A program made the translations under genes and the position numbers. From positions 1-33,225 of the forward strand of contig JAEUIP010000003.1 in the NCBI GenBank assembly GCA_016795075.1: a DNA stretch of 33,225 bases. The letters are read 5' to 3'. This stretch comes from Planctomycetaceae bacterium (GTDB lineage: Bacteria > Planctomycetota > Planctomycetia > Pirellulales > Pirellulaceae). Of this stretch, positions 16,872 to 26,000 are shown one piece after another. Position 1 is the first letter of the stretch. The number at the start of each line of letters is the position of its first letter. The notes below the pieces were generated by a model, which made no database searches, had not been told where the DNA came from, and saw only the letters and a list, made by a program, of their open reading frames with translations.

Positions 16872-17516
16872 CTATCGGTAGTAATGCCCGTAGGCCGGAA
16901 CGGGCCGTGCATAATAGTACGTTGGAGCTGGGACGACACGCACTTCCTCGACCACCGTCACGGGTGGTGCGTACCGCACTGGCGGAGCCGCATAAACGGG
17001 CGCAGCCGCCGTATAGGTCGTTGGCCGTTGTAGGGCAAAGATGACTCGGTCGCTCACGCCTTGATTCTTCAGCAAGATCAAATCGTTGGTCGTCAACGTT
17101 TGTTGAAAACCGTTTTGTTGCACATGCGAGATGATTAGATCGTCGCCCACACCGCTTCGAGTCAACTGAATCACTTGATCCAGCGTCACTCCCGAATTTC
17201 GATAGACATATTGAGGTTGTTGGTACTGGGGTTGTTGGTATTGAGGTTGCTGGTACTGGGGTTGGTAATAGGTTTCCGCTGCCCGCCGTTGCTCGACGCG
17301 ATCACCGATCACGTTTCCGACGATGGCGCCACCCAAACTACCGACCACCGCGCCCACGATTGGATTCCCGTTCTTTTTGCCAATGGCCGCACCCGCACCA
17401 CCGCCGGCTACCGCACCCAAGAGCGTCCCCTTTTCCGAGGCCGACCATTGCGCTTCCGCCAACTGCGGACCTAACACCAAAGCCATTACCACGATCCAAC
17501 CGATCTTCGCGTTCAT
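16872..17516 (-). CDS. exported glycine-zipper protein with QPQYQ repeats
   Basis: A 214-residue protein with a signal peptide (residues 1-22, ending AEAQ). A glycine-zipper membrane segment follows (about 30-70, GAVAGGGAGAAIGKKNGNPIVG and GGAIVGNVIGDRVEQRRA), as in the SlyB/YMGG-like group. Then comes a low-complexity section with about four units of YQQPQ (about 82-101), a helical domain of about 50 residues (GVTLDQVIQLTRSGVGDDLIISHVQQNG) resembling domains found in other planctomycete envelope proteins, and a Tyr/Pro/Val-rich tail. It probably sits in the periplasm or outer membrane. It reads on the same strand as lpxB, 57 bases upstream of it, and may share its transcript. Confidence 0.85.
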   Translation of the reverse strand: MNAKIGWIVVMALVLGPQLAEAQWSASEKGTLLGAVAGGGAGAAIGKKNGNPIVGAVVGSLGGAIVGNVIGDRVEQRRAAETYYQPQYQQPQYQQPQYQQPQYVYRNSGVTLDQVIQLTRSGVGDDLIISHVQQNGFQQTLTTNDLILLKNQGVSDRVIFALQRPTTYTAAAPVYAAPPVRYAPPVTVVEEVRVVPAPTYYYARPVPAYGHYYR

Positions 17517-17630
17517 CCTCCAAGTCCTTTCGTATCCCTCCGCCCAACCTTAGTAATTATCGAATCAAAGTGGGGCACAGATTGAGTTATGAGTACCAGG
17601 ATTCGTAAATCCCCGAAAGATGAAAGCACA

Positions 17631-17667
17631 AAAAAAAATGGCTCGCCGAACATCGTCAGCGAGCCAT
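17631..17667 (-). terminator. intrinsic terminator
   Basis: Perfect 9-bp arms ATGGCTCGC (17638-17646) and GCGAGCCAT (17659-17667) with a 12-base loop, followed on the minus strand by eight or more T (complement of the A run starting at 17631). It ends transcription of the cysteine-rich protein gene at 17709-18179 and separates it from the glycine-zipper gene. Confidence 0.9.
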
Positions 17668-17708
17668 TGATAGCAGTCTGCTCAAAAAAAGGCGATAAAT
17701 ATCGCCGT

Positions 17709-18179
17709 CTATTCTTTCTTCGGCTCAACCTTCGCAAATCCCTTGGCGAACGCATCTTTAGCAAACACGATCCCCATTTGAGCCTTGGCGTCTTTTTCAC
17801 CTTCGACTTTGCCTTTGCAGTTGTTGCAGCAGAATTTCACTTTCGTGCCACTGACTTCAACTTCGGTCGAATCATCCAACTTACCACCCGAAATTGGACA
17901 AGCCGTTTGTTGGAACAGCTTGGTATCAACCAATTGCTTGTTTGCGACCACGGCATGCTTCTCGGGGTCTTTGCTGAAGTTCCCGACACATCCCTTGCAA
18001 CAGAAGTAGACTTTCGCGCCGGCATAATCGACCGCAAATGTCTCTTTTACTTCCTTCTTAGGCATCAACGGGCACTTCACGCCCGCCAATTCCGGCTTTA
18101 CATCGTCATTTTCGTGAGCGACAGGTGCAAACAAAGCACACAACAAAGCAGCCGCCACAACCATTGATTTCAAAACCAT
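17709..18179 (-). CDS. exported protein with two YHS/TRASH-like cysteine modules
   Basis: A 156-residue protein with a signal peptide (MVLKSMVVAAALLCALFAPVAH). Two similar modules follow: CPLMPKKEV...VYFCCKGCVGNF (about residues 36-70) and CPISGGKLDD...VKFCCNNCKGKV (about 92-130). Each has an early Cys-Pro and a later FCC-x2-C, the arrangement of YHS/TRASH-type metal-binding domains, so it may bind copper or another soft metal outside the cytoplasm. The frame opens at 18260; the ATG at 18179 has GGAG at proper distance (that at 18185 is too close). A strong terminator follows, so it is probably monocistronic. Function is inferred from motifs only. Confidence 0.85.
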   Translation of the reverse strand: MVLKSMVVAAALLCALFAPVAHENDDVKPELAGVKCPLMPKKEVKETFAVDYAGAKVYFCCKGCVGNFSKDPEKHAVVANKQLVDTKLFQQTACPISGGKLDDSTEVEVSGTKVKFCCNNCKGKVEGEKDAKAQMGIVFAKDAFAKGFAKVEPKKE

Positions 18180-18317
18180 TAGCATTCTCCTCGAACTTCC
18201 AAGTAGCAACACAACTTCCCGGCGGATCATGGGTCGGGGAATCCCAAGCCAAAATTCCAAACCAGCTCATCCGGGCGGAACTCCGACATTTTACCGCAAA
18301 ACCGCCACGGATACTAC

Positions 18318-18364
18318 CGATGAAGTTGCCGCCACGGGATTCTTATTTCGAAAATACTTCATCG
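18318..18364. repeat. 9-bp inverted repeat upstream of the sigma factor gene
   Basis: CGATGAAGT (18318-18326) and ACTTCATCG (18356-18364) are exact complements with a 29-base spacer. They lie in the 382-base space (18180-18561) between the divergent cysteine-rich protein gene and the sigma factor gene, about 200 bases before the latter's ATG. It could be an operator or an mRNA leader hairpin. I see no other clear feature there. Confidence 0.5.
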
Positions 18365-18561
18365 CGAAAGGCATTCGGTGGTCCGAACGGTCGCGCCCGA
18401 GCCGGTTGCCGCAGACTTTCGTCCAGGACTTGGGGCAATGGTTGAAATTGTGCTCCCCCCACTTCATACTGGGTCCGACTAAAGACTGTTTCAGCGATGC
18501 AGTGCCCCATCCAGGTCCCCGGCTCCGTGTTCGCAGCACCCCTACTCGAAAGGCTGGCACC

Positions 18562-19920
18562 ATGCTTCATGACGATTCCAGCGGAGCGTTGGACGACTCG
18601 CCGTCCAGCGGCTCAATCTATCGAGAATTCCAAGGATCGGAGGTGGAATTCAACGATTTTTTTTCTCGGGTCATGAACAAGTTTCACAGAGATCTGGAGG
18701 ATTATCTGTTTCACCGGGGAGCAACCCGCCTGGAAAGTGAAGAGGTTGTTCAAGACTTTTTTGTGAAGCAATTTCAGAAACGGACCGCGTTTGCCCGGTT
18801 GCACTATTGGATGAACGTTTCCCGAACACCCCAACGCGCTTTTGGTTTCCTCAAAGCGTGCGTGATCCACCATTTGATCGACATCCGCAGGAAGCAGCAT
18901 CCCGAGCAATTTGTGCAGGAGTTGCGAGAATCCACTCCTTATGAAAAATCGTTCTCGCAACCGAAACTGGACCCCGTGGATTATGCGTGGGCCGTCTCGG
19001 TACTCCAAGTCGCTATACACGACCTTAAAGCCGCCCTGATCGACGACCAACCGCGTCCGGACAGCAGCGACAAGAAAGTTCCAACCCGCCATGACCGCGA
19101 CTCGCGATTACTTACTTGGCAAGTCTTTGTTGAGAAATTTATATCTCCGTCCGTGAGACATGTGGTCCGTGGGCGCAAGTTCAATACCAACGAGATCGCC
19201 GCTCGATTGGGCCTCACGCGCGACCAAGTTTTGTATCGAGTGCAACAAGTTCGCGAATTGTTTGCATGTCACCTGCGGCAGGCCTTGGCGGACTCTTGTC
19301 CGGACATCGACCCGGAGGTGCTGTTTCAGGATTTGCGCACGACCTTGGTTTTGGGAAATGTTTCGTTACCGGATTTGTTGACCGACCTCCCAGACTTTTT
19401 CGCGGAATCCACCTTGGACACGTTCAACATTTTCTCATTGGCAACTCCCGACGAGCTACCGCACGACGAGGTCATTGATCTGTTGATTCCCCCTACACCA
19501 GACCCCGACGAGCAAGAAACCCGGGAATTGTGGGCGTTGTTGATGAGGCGCGAGTTCCAACCCCACCCCGGCACGCAAAGCGGTACCAATCGATCACGGC
19601 CCAAATCCGTTGAAGAGATTATCTTTGCACCATCGCCCTCCTGCGATGATTTGCAGACCATCAAGAAATTGGCGAAAGAAAACGGGCAGCGCGATCATCG
19701 GTTATTGCAGGAAGTCTATCACGCGATTTACGCGCTGGTGATCGCACGAGCCAAGAACGCCTTAGGGCTTACCATTACCTCTTGGCCTGCCGATCGACGA
19801 GCAAGTTCGTTAGCATTTGCCGCTCGTTACCCCTGGCTACCAGAACAAGTCAGTCGCGAGATAGAAATTGCGATCCGCAAATTCTCGGAACCCGACGATC
19901 AATCCAACCTCGCGCCTTGA
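18562..19920 (+). CDS. ECF-like sigma-70 family factor with long C-terminal extension
   Basis: A 452-residue protein. Residues about 30-110 resemble sigma region 2 (FHRDLEDYLFHRGA...LESEEVVQDFFVKQF, then FGFLKACVIHHLIDIRR). Residues about 205-240 form a region 4 helix-turn-helix (NTNEIAARLGLTRDQVLYRVQQVRELF). Between them is an unusually long linker, and after region 4 about 210 further residues with no family I recognise, which includes an acidic linker and a helical end (PWLPEQVSREIEIAIRKF). Typical ECF factors are near 200 residues. The frame is open from 18229, but the ATG at 18562 follows an AAGG site and starts a plausible N-terminus. No anti-sigma factor is adjacent; the C-terminal part may do that job in cis (inference). 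Confidence 0.75.
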   Translation: MLHDDSSGALDDSPSSGSIYREFQGSEVEFNDFFSRVMNKFHRDLEDYLFHRGATRLESEEVVQDFFVKQFQKRTAFARLHYWMNVSRTPQRAFGFLKACVIHHLIDIRRKQHPEQFVQELRESTPYEKSFSQPKLDPVDYAWAVSVLQVAIHDLKAALIDDQPRPDSSDKKVPTRHDRDSRLLTWQVFVEKFISPSVRHVVRGRKFNTNEIAARLGLTRDQVLYRVQQVRELFACHLRQALADSCPDIDPEVLFQDLRTTLVLGNVSLPDLLTDLPDFFAESTLDTFNIFSLATPDELPHDEVIDLLIPPTPDPDEQETRELWALLMRREFQPHPGTQSGTNRSRPKSVEEIIFAPSPSCDDLQTIKKLAKENGQRDHRLLQEVYHAIYALVIARAKNALGLTITSWPADRRASSLAFAARYPWLPEQVSREIEIAIRKFSEPDDQSNLAP

Positions 19921-20399
19921 TCACGGAACTTGATCGAGTCGACCAATTGCTGGGTTTCCCCGGACGGCAACTTGCGACCCGTCACCGCCGTCACCGCGGA
20001 GATGGTCTCCGAATAACGCAAATCGTAATCGATCACAAACTCGACGATCAACTTGCTGTCCGAAGCGGGATCACGTTGACGTTCGGCTCGTTGCTGGATT
20101 TCCCCAGCCAACCGCTGAAACATGTCTGGCCCGACAAATTCAGCTTGGTCATCCACCTTGATCCCAGCCAAACGTCGATTTGCGCCCGACCGCAGTGTTA
20201 CGACCACGGGCCGATCCAAATCCTCCAACTCCGATTGGGCCTGAGTTTGGATCGGCATTTGAATACTAAAATCCCCCTCCAAGGCGGTGATGCGAAACGT
20301 CATAACAAAAAACGCCAACAACTGGAACACGATGTCGATCATCGGTGTCATTTCCAGTTCCGGGGCCTGAGTGGTTCCCTTGAGCGACTTCGTAAACAT
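19899..20399 (-). CDS. ExbD/TolR-family biopolymer transport protein (second copy)
   Basis: A 166-residue single-span membrane protein, part of a proton-driven motor. After a short cytoplasmic tail, LEMTPMIDIVFQLLAFFVMTF (about 16-38) is the family membrane helix with the conserved Asp; the rest is a periplasmic domain. The frame opens at 20486 inside the preceding exbD; the ATG at 20399 has AAGG 6 bases upstream and leaves a 22-base gap. Its C-terminus overlaps the end of the convergent sigma factor gene by 22 bases. It is the last gene of the TPR-ExbB-ExbD-ExbD operon. Confidence 0.92.
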   Translation of the reverse strand: MFTKSLKGTTQAPELEMTPMIDIVFQLLAFFVMTFRITALEGDFSIQMPIQTQAQSELEDLDRPVVVTLRSGANRRLAGIKVDDQAEFVGPDMFQRLAGEIQQRAERQRDPASDSKLIVEFVIDYDLRYSETISAVTAVTGRKLPSGETQQLVDSIKFRDQGARLD

Positions 20400-20421
20400 T
20401 TCGACCTTCTTGACGCGTTTG

Positions 20422-20871
20422 CTATTGGGTTCCCAACACTCGTTCTTTAACTCGCAAAGCGAAGTTCGATAAACTCGCTTTTTCACATTCGGCCATCAAC
20501 TCTTGAACCTTGCCGGTCGGCGTGTCTTCATGCGCCCGAATCACAATACGAATATCCGCGGGCTCTTTGCCTTCCCGCTTGGCATCGCGGATTTTTCGTT
20601 CGAAATATGGTTTGAGTAGATCACCGCGGGCCAACTGGTTGCTGGAATAAATCACGCCTCCATCCGGCAGCAAGTTCAACACCATTTCGTGCTCAGCCGC
20701 TTCACGCGGTGGTTTGGCCAACTCGCTCAAGGGCAATTCGATGTCTTCACTACGTTCGACCTCAGAAAAATTGATCAAAATCATAAAGAAAGCGATCAAT
20801 TGGAAAGTCATATCGATCATCGCCGTAAGATCAACCTTTTCTGGTTCGGTCTGTCGACGGTTCATTTTCAT
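20422..20871 (-). CDS. ExbD/TolR-family biopolymer transport protein (first copy)
   Basis: A 149-residue single-span protein. KVDLTAMIDMTFQLIAFFMILINF (about 12-35) is the ExbD membrane helix with the proton-path Asp near residue 19; the periplasmic part (about 40-149) contains IRIVIRAHEDTPTGKVQELM, the ExbD dimer-domain pattern. It and the next ExbD differ clearly in sequence, so the motor may use an ExbD heterodimer, as in other ExbB-ExbD-ExbD clusters. ExbB lies 92 bases upstream. Confidence 0.93.
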   Translation of the reverse strand: MKMNRRQTEPEKVDLTAMIDMTFQLIAFFMILINFSEVERSEDIELPLSELAKPPREAAEHEMVLNLLPDGGVIYSSNQLARGDLLKPYFERKIRDAKREGKEPADIRIVIRAHEDTPTGKVQELMAECEKASLSNFALRVKERVLGTQ

Positions 20872-20963
20872 CGAACTGCTCTCCTCTATCGGCTTCCGGC
20901 ATTGCTGATAATGTCTCTAACCCGGAATCCCCCGTGATCGATCGACCGCTGATTGACTCGAAT

Positions 20964-21794
20964 TTATGAACGTTTTTCGGTCGATACGCTCTCGAACCGA
21001 TTCATCAATTCTTGGGCGGTCATGCCAACTTCAAGCACCAAACGATGGACGTGGTTTCGCAACACGGTGTACGCGACCATCGCAGGAATGGCAATTGCCA
21101 AACCCAACAGGGTCGTCACCAGCGCCGTTGCGATATCCATCGCCAATCGGGTTGGGTCGGGAGTACCACCCGACTCGGAAATCTTCTGAAACGCCCGAAT
21201 CATACCGTCGACCGTCCCAAAGAGCCCAACCATTGGAGCAATCCGGGCAATCAAGTCCATATAGCTTAGTCGATGTTCAAGCTTCATCGCCTCGTCTTCG
21301 CCAACTTCCTGCATCGCTTCGATCGACTTGGCGTAACCGGATTGCAGACGAGCCATCCCCGCCGCCAAGACTTGGCCCAAGAATGATTCATCCGCCTTGG
21401 CCGTTTCATAAGCTTCCTGGTACTGCTTGGCGTCCAATTGCTGTTCAAACTGTTCGGCCAATTGAGGCGGACAAATCGTTCCGCGCCGCGATGACAAGAA
21501 ATTCATGACGAAAAAAGCACCCAGCGTGAAGCTCAGGATCATGAACACCAAAATGTACGTAATGCCCAGCGCTTCATAGATCCACTGGAGGAGGTAAACT
21601 CGCTTGGGCCCAGCCGCCGGATCTGCTCCATCCGCAGGTTGAGCAGCACCTTCCGCGGGCGCATCTTGCGCCCATACGGTTGGAGTCGTCTCCAGCCAAG
21701 CCACGCCCCAGGAGGCCGTCAACGCGATTCCTAGAGCCAACGCGACGATGGCTAACCATTGTGTCTTCTCTCGCCTGTTTCCCAACCCAATCAT
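20964..21794 (-). CDS. ExbB/TolQ/MotA-family proton channel protein
   Basis: A 276-residue three-span inner-membrane protein that forms the proton-conducting ring with the ExbD proteins. An N-terminal signal-like segment (about 12-43, ending VWAQ) and an Ala/Pro/Asp-rich linker precede the core; such extended ExbB proteins are known in other bacteria. Core membrane segments are about 75-95, 185-205 and 218-240, with the family motif IARIAPMVGLFGTVDGMIRAF near 185 and MDIATALVTTLLGLAIAIPAMVAY near 217. A 137-base gap precedes it, so an internal promoter is possible. Confidence 0.94.
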   Translation of the reverse strand: MIGLGNRREKTQWLAIVALALGIALTASWGVAWLETTPTVWAQDAPAEGAAQPADGADPAAGPKRVYLLQWIYEALGITYILVFMILSFTLGAFFVMNFLSSRRGTICPPQLAEQFEQQLDAKQYQEAYETAKADESFLGQVLAAGMARLQSGYAKSIEAMQEVGEDEAMKLEHRLSYMDLIARIAPMVGLFGTVDGMIRAFQKISESGGTPDPTRLAMDIATALVTTLLGLAIAIPAMVAYTVLRNHVHRLVLEVGMTAQELMNRFESVSTEKRS

Positions 21795-21931
21795 TTGCGA
21801 CTCAACCTTGTCTTAAGGAGACGTTTGATTCCCGTGTTGCCTGTTACTGCACCAGATAATAATGAAGCCGAGTTGGCCTGACGATACCCTGTCGGACCAA
21901 AACTTAACCGTCCAACCATCCACTCGCTCGA

Positions 21932-22978
21932 TTAGTTGGTCAATTTCGTCGCCCAGTAGGTCCCCCCGTAACGACCTTTGAGCTTCTCGCGAGCTTCGGT
22001 GGCCCGGTCGGTCTTGCCGGTATCCGACCAGATTTTGATCAAGTAAAACAGCGCCTCGGGATGAGCTTGAGGATTCGCTGCGAATAACAACTCGGTATGC
22101 AAATAGGACAACTCGGCATCCCGCGTTTGGTTGGCTTGAAACTGCAATCGTCCCAACGCGTTGTATGCCATCGCATTCAACAACACATCATCCGGACTTT
22201 CGTTAGCAATGATCGCTTGAATTGCGGTCACCGCCCCGTCAATACTTCCGGCACCTGCTTCGGCAACATGCCCCATAATACGAGCGGTTTGCTTTAGCCG
22301 CAAACTCTGGGCATCCGCCAGATCAATTTCGGTCGCCTTTTTGAACGATTGAGCGGCATCCGAATGCTTCTTTTCGAGCAATTGGGCGTTTCCCAACTCC
22401 AAAAGGGCTTGCAATGCGGTCACTTTATCGGGAACGCCCGTTAACGACTGAAATGTCTCGATCGCCAAAGGCAACCTATCGGCAGAAAACGCCAGTTGCC
22501 CGTACAACAGCATCCCTCGGTTGTACTGGAAGTGATTCTTGCCGTTCTCTTGAAAGCGCCGCAGCAAGCCGACCGCATCGGACAACGAGTTGCCGGGTAC
22601 CCCATTCAAGGCCAACTCCGACTTTACCAATGCCGAATAGTACATCCCATCCAAAACGGTTTCGGGACGCAAGCCTTCCCAACTCATTTCCGCCAGTTCC
22701 TTGGCGGCCTGCTCAAATTGCCGACTGCTAATTCGCTCGCGAACTTGATTCATGCGAGTTGGTTCGTCCGAAAACCGAATATGATCGATCTCTTGGACGG
22801 GAACTTTGGTCGGCTGACGGTTGCGTTCGATGCTGACCTCGGCCGCCGACATTTCGAGCATCTTGCCGGTGACGCGCGAGCCATCCAACTTCACCAACGT
22901 ATCGAGTTGGGCGACCGCTGCGTCACCCGTCAATCCAAGCACGGCCACGAGCACCGCTACGATTCTTCTCACAATCAT
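21932..22978 (-). CDS. exported TPR-like repeat protein
   Basis: A 348-residue protein with a signal peptide (about 1-23, ending AVAQ). An N-terminal small beta-type domain (about 25-72: TLVKLDGSRVTGKMLEMSAAEVSIER...VPVQEIDHIRF) is followed by helical repeats of TPR type (for example ALLELGNAQLLEKKHSDAAQSFKKATEID and AYNALGRLQFQANQTRDAELSYLHTELLF). It most likely acts as a periplasmic scaffold. It lies 22 bases after the 1071-residue TPR gene and upstream of exbB on the same strand. The specific binding partner is unknown. Confidence 0.88.
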   Translation of the reverse strand: MIVRRIVAVLVAVLGLTGDAAVAQLDTLVKLDGSRVTGKMLEMSAAEVSIERNRQPTKVPVQEIDHIRFSDEPTRMNQVRERISSRQFEQAAKELAEMSWEGLRPETVLDGMYYSALVKSELALNGVPGNSLSDAVGLLRRFQENGKNHFQYNRGMLLYGQLAFSADRLPLAIETFQSLTGVPDKVTALQALLELGNAQLLEKKHSDAAQSFKKATEIDLADAQSLRLKQTARIMGHVAEAGAGSIDGAVTAIQAIIANESPDDVLLNAMAYNALGRLQFQANQTRDAELSYLHTELLFAANPQAHPEALFYLIKIWSDTGKTDRATEAREKLKGRYGGTYWATKLTN

Positions 22979-23000
22979 CGTCTACTGCTTCCTTATGGAT

Positions 23001-26000
23001 CTATAAGCCCTGGATGCCATTGGCTGTTTTCTTGGCATGCTGTTGAATTTCTTTCACCAATTGGTCAAATCGCCCATACCATTGGTCCCCACCCAGTGTT
23101 TTGTCCCGCTCCAGTTGATCTTTGACGGCCTTCAACGCCGCATCGATGTACTTTTGATCACCAGCCAATTTTCCGAACTGGTATCGACAGGTGACCATCC
23201 CATACAGCGCTTGATAAAAGGTATTGCGGTTCTTCGTGTCCGAAATCGTCGCCTGAGCCAATTTCTGCCAACCCCACATTTCCGCTTCCGTGCCTTTGCC
23301 CTGCCCCATCAATGCCGTCCGCAAATGAGCCCGATCTTTGGCGGCAATCCCCCATTGTTGGTACAATTCACTTAGCTCAATTTGAATCGCAGGATTCTTG
23401 GGATTTGCTTTCAGCAAGTTTGTCAATTGAGTGTTGGCGGGTTCAAACTTGGCTTGCCCGCGCAGCGCTGCCGCAGACTTGACCTGAAACATCACCCGAA
23501 AATTGGCAACATCTGGCTCCTGAGCCTGGCCGGCTGTCAATTTCAATGCTTGTTCGTAGCACCGAGTGGCCGCTTCGAGCGTTTGTGTCCGTAAGGCCTG
23601 TTGTGTCGCTGGGAGTGATTCCGCCATACCCAACAGCGTGTCGCCCAAAATCGAAACCAAGCGCCAATCATCCGACGGCCCGATAATCGGATCGAAAATC
23701 TTGACCGTCGCATTGGTTAGGTTTTGTCGAGCTGCATCGCTCAGATTCCCCGCCGCCTGTTCCCGCAACTTTCGAAGGGTCAACGAATAATACGACTGCA
23801 ATATCTGTACGGCGCGGGGATGATCCTTTAGCCGGGTTTGCAACAAGGTCAGCAACCCAGCAACGCGATCGGTCGTCGCTGCGACGTCGCCCCCTTCATT
23901 CATCCGCCCCATGTAAGCAATAACGGCGCTTTGAATCATGTTGGTTTGGACATTAACATCGGCAACCAAAGGGTCGTTTTGTTCCACACGTTGCAACCCC
24001 GCGAGCGGTGGTTGCTCCAACAACTGCAGTGTATCCGCGAACCGCTTCTGATCATTCAGAACTTGTGCCAAAGCCGCCGCACCAACAAAGTGCAACGTCG
24101 TGATCTCGGTGGTCGAAGCCGACAAGGCCGAAGTCAACCACTCTTGAGCTTGTTGGCGACGTTCCTCGCGTTGTTGCAATTGCTCAGGAGTTGCCGACTC
24201 CAATCGACCCAACACGTCCGCTTCTTGCAGCGAAGCGATCCCCATCCGTAGTTCGGCTAAAGGCCGCCGCGGGTTATCGACTGACAATTTCGTTAGCACC
24301 TCTTGGGCCGCGGCAAAATTTTTGCGATCCAACTCGGTCGTGATCAGCATAAAGGCAACATCGCCCGTCTCTTTGCGTTCCGGCCAACGATTCAAAACTT
24401 GCTGACAAATGTGGACCATTTGCCGCTGTTCAACTTCCACATCCTCCGACGCTGCCTTGCGAGCCATGACCAACCGATTCAAGCCTTGGGCTGCCAATGC
24501 CGCTGCCTCGGCGGTGCCCAATTCGCTGGGAAACCGATCCAGCAAGAACTGGCCAATCAACGCCGTCTCCAAGTAATAGCCTTTGACCCAATACGCTTGG
24601 CACTGGTACAACCGAACCATGTTCAAGTCCACTCGCCGGGTTTCGTCGGTCACCAGCTCCAGACTGCGATCCAGCCAAACTAACGCCTGATCCGCTTGCT
24701 CCAACATTTCATTCCGCAAAGCTTGGTTCTCGGGCAGTTGCATATCACTTTCCGAGAGTTTCCCCACTTGGGATTGCAATTCAATCGCTTGCAACAACAG
24801 GTCCAAGCCGGTTTGCTTGGCTTCGCCGAATGTACTAACTTCCTTGACGTTCTCCACGGGGCCTTTCATGCCCCACTCTTTCAACAGTTCACGTGCTTCG
24901 TCTGCAACCGGCGAACTCAACTTGGCCAGTTGCCGTGCGATGTCGCTTCGCATGCGGGACGAGACGTTCGCCGCAACACGTTGTTCGGGCGTCGGAACGT
25001 CCAACGTGTCCGTAAAGATGGTTCGCTGATGATGGGCTTTGGCCAAGGCCAACTTGATACGTTGGCTCAGTTCACTGGCCATATCCGCTTCGGTCAATTC
25101 GGCGGCAACTTTTTCCAATTGGGCGATCGCCAACTCGATCTTGAAGGGCGCTTCGCGAAACCAAACGTCGAACCCCAACAACACCACTTCCCGTTTCAAC
25201 GGCCGGTAGTAACTGGCATCCAACAGCAGAATATCATCGATGACCGGCGCCGCTTCCTGCCACTTGTCCAATTGCAAAAGTGCACGTACACGATACATCT
25301 GAAAATACATGTCGTACGGCGGTGGACTCTTGTACTTGCCGGCATATTCGGCATTGTCGACCACCAACTTTTCCATCATCTCCTTAAATTCAGGGCTCGA
25401 CTTCGGATACGTCGATGCGACTCGATCCAGATTCAACATCTTCGAAACCAAGTGATTCAGAAAACGGTGCGTATTTTCGTCAAATGTTGCTCGGCGAGCA
25501 GGATCCGTACTGCGTCTGGCTTCCCGGAGTTCTTCCAACAGCAGGTCGGCTCCCTTGGTGTAGGCCTCGACCGCCTTCGTCAGTTCTTTCCTGGCTTCCT
25601 CTGCGTGAACCGGACTTTCTGCCAATCGGTCCCAAGGCAACTTTGCTTGCCTCCGCTGAAACTCCGCCAGCCCAACATGAACTTGAGTGATCAACTGAAT
25701 CGCTTGCAATCGACGATTCAAATCGGTCGAGTTGGCCAATTGTTGATTGGAGATTTCGACGGCTTCGCCCCAGGCCTGCTTCAATTCATTCACATCATTG
25801 AGCGTCCGAGTCTTCTCAAACAACAACTGGGCTCGTCGAAAAGGAATTTCCTGCTTGATCGAGGCAGCAACGGCCGGATCCGCAGCTAATTTCTCCAGAT
25901 AGTATTCAGCAGCATCGTAAAAGCCGCGTTCCCGAGCCGCTTGTAGAAACTGATCCACGCGGTCCGGCGAGACCTGGCCGTGGAGCTCCACTCCGTGCCA

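Noticed and set aside
24696..25889. 397-codon plus-strand frame opposite the large TPR gene
   Set aside because: Antisense shadow in a high-codon-bias gene; no family features, composition odd.
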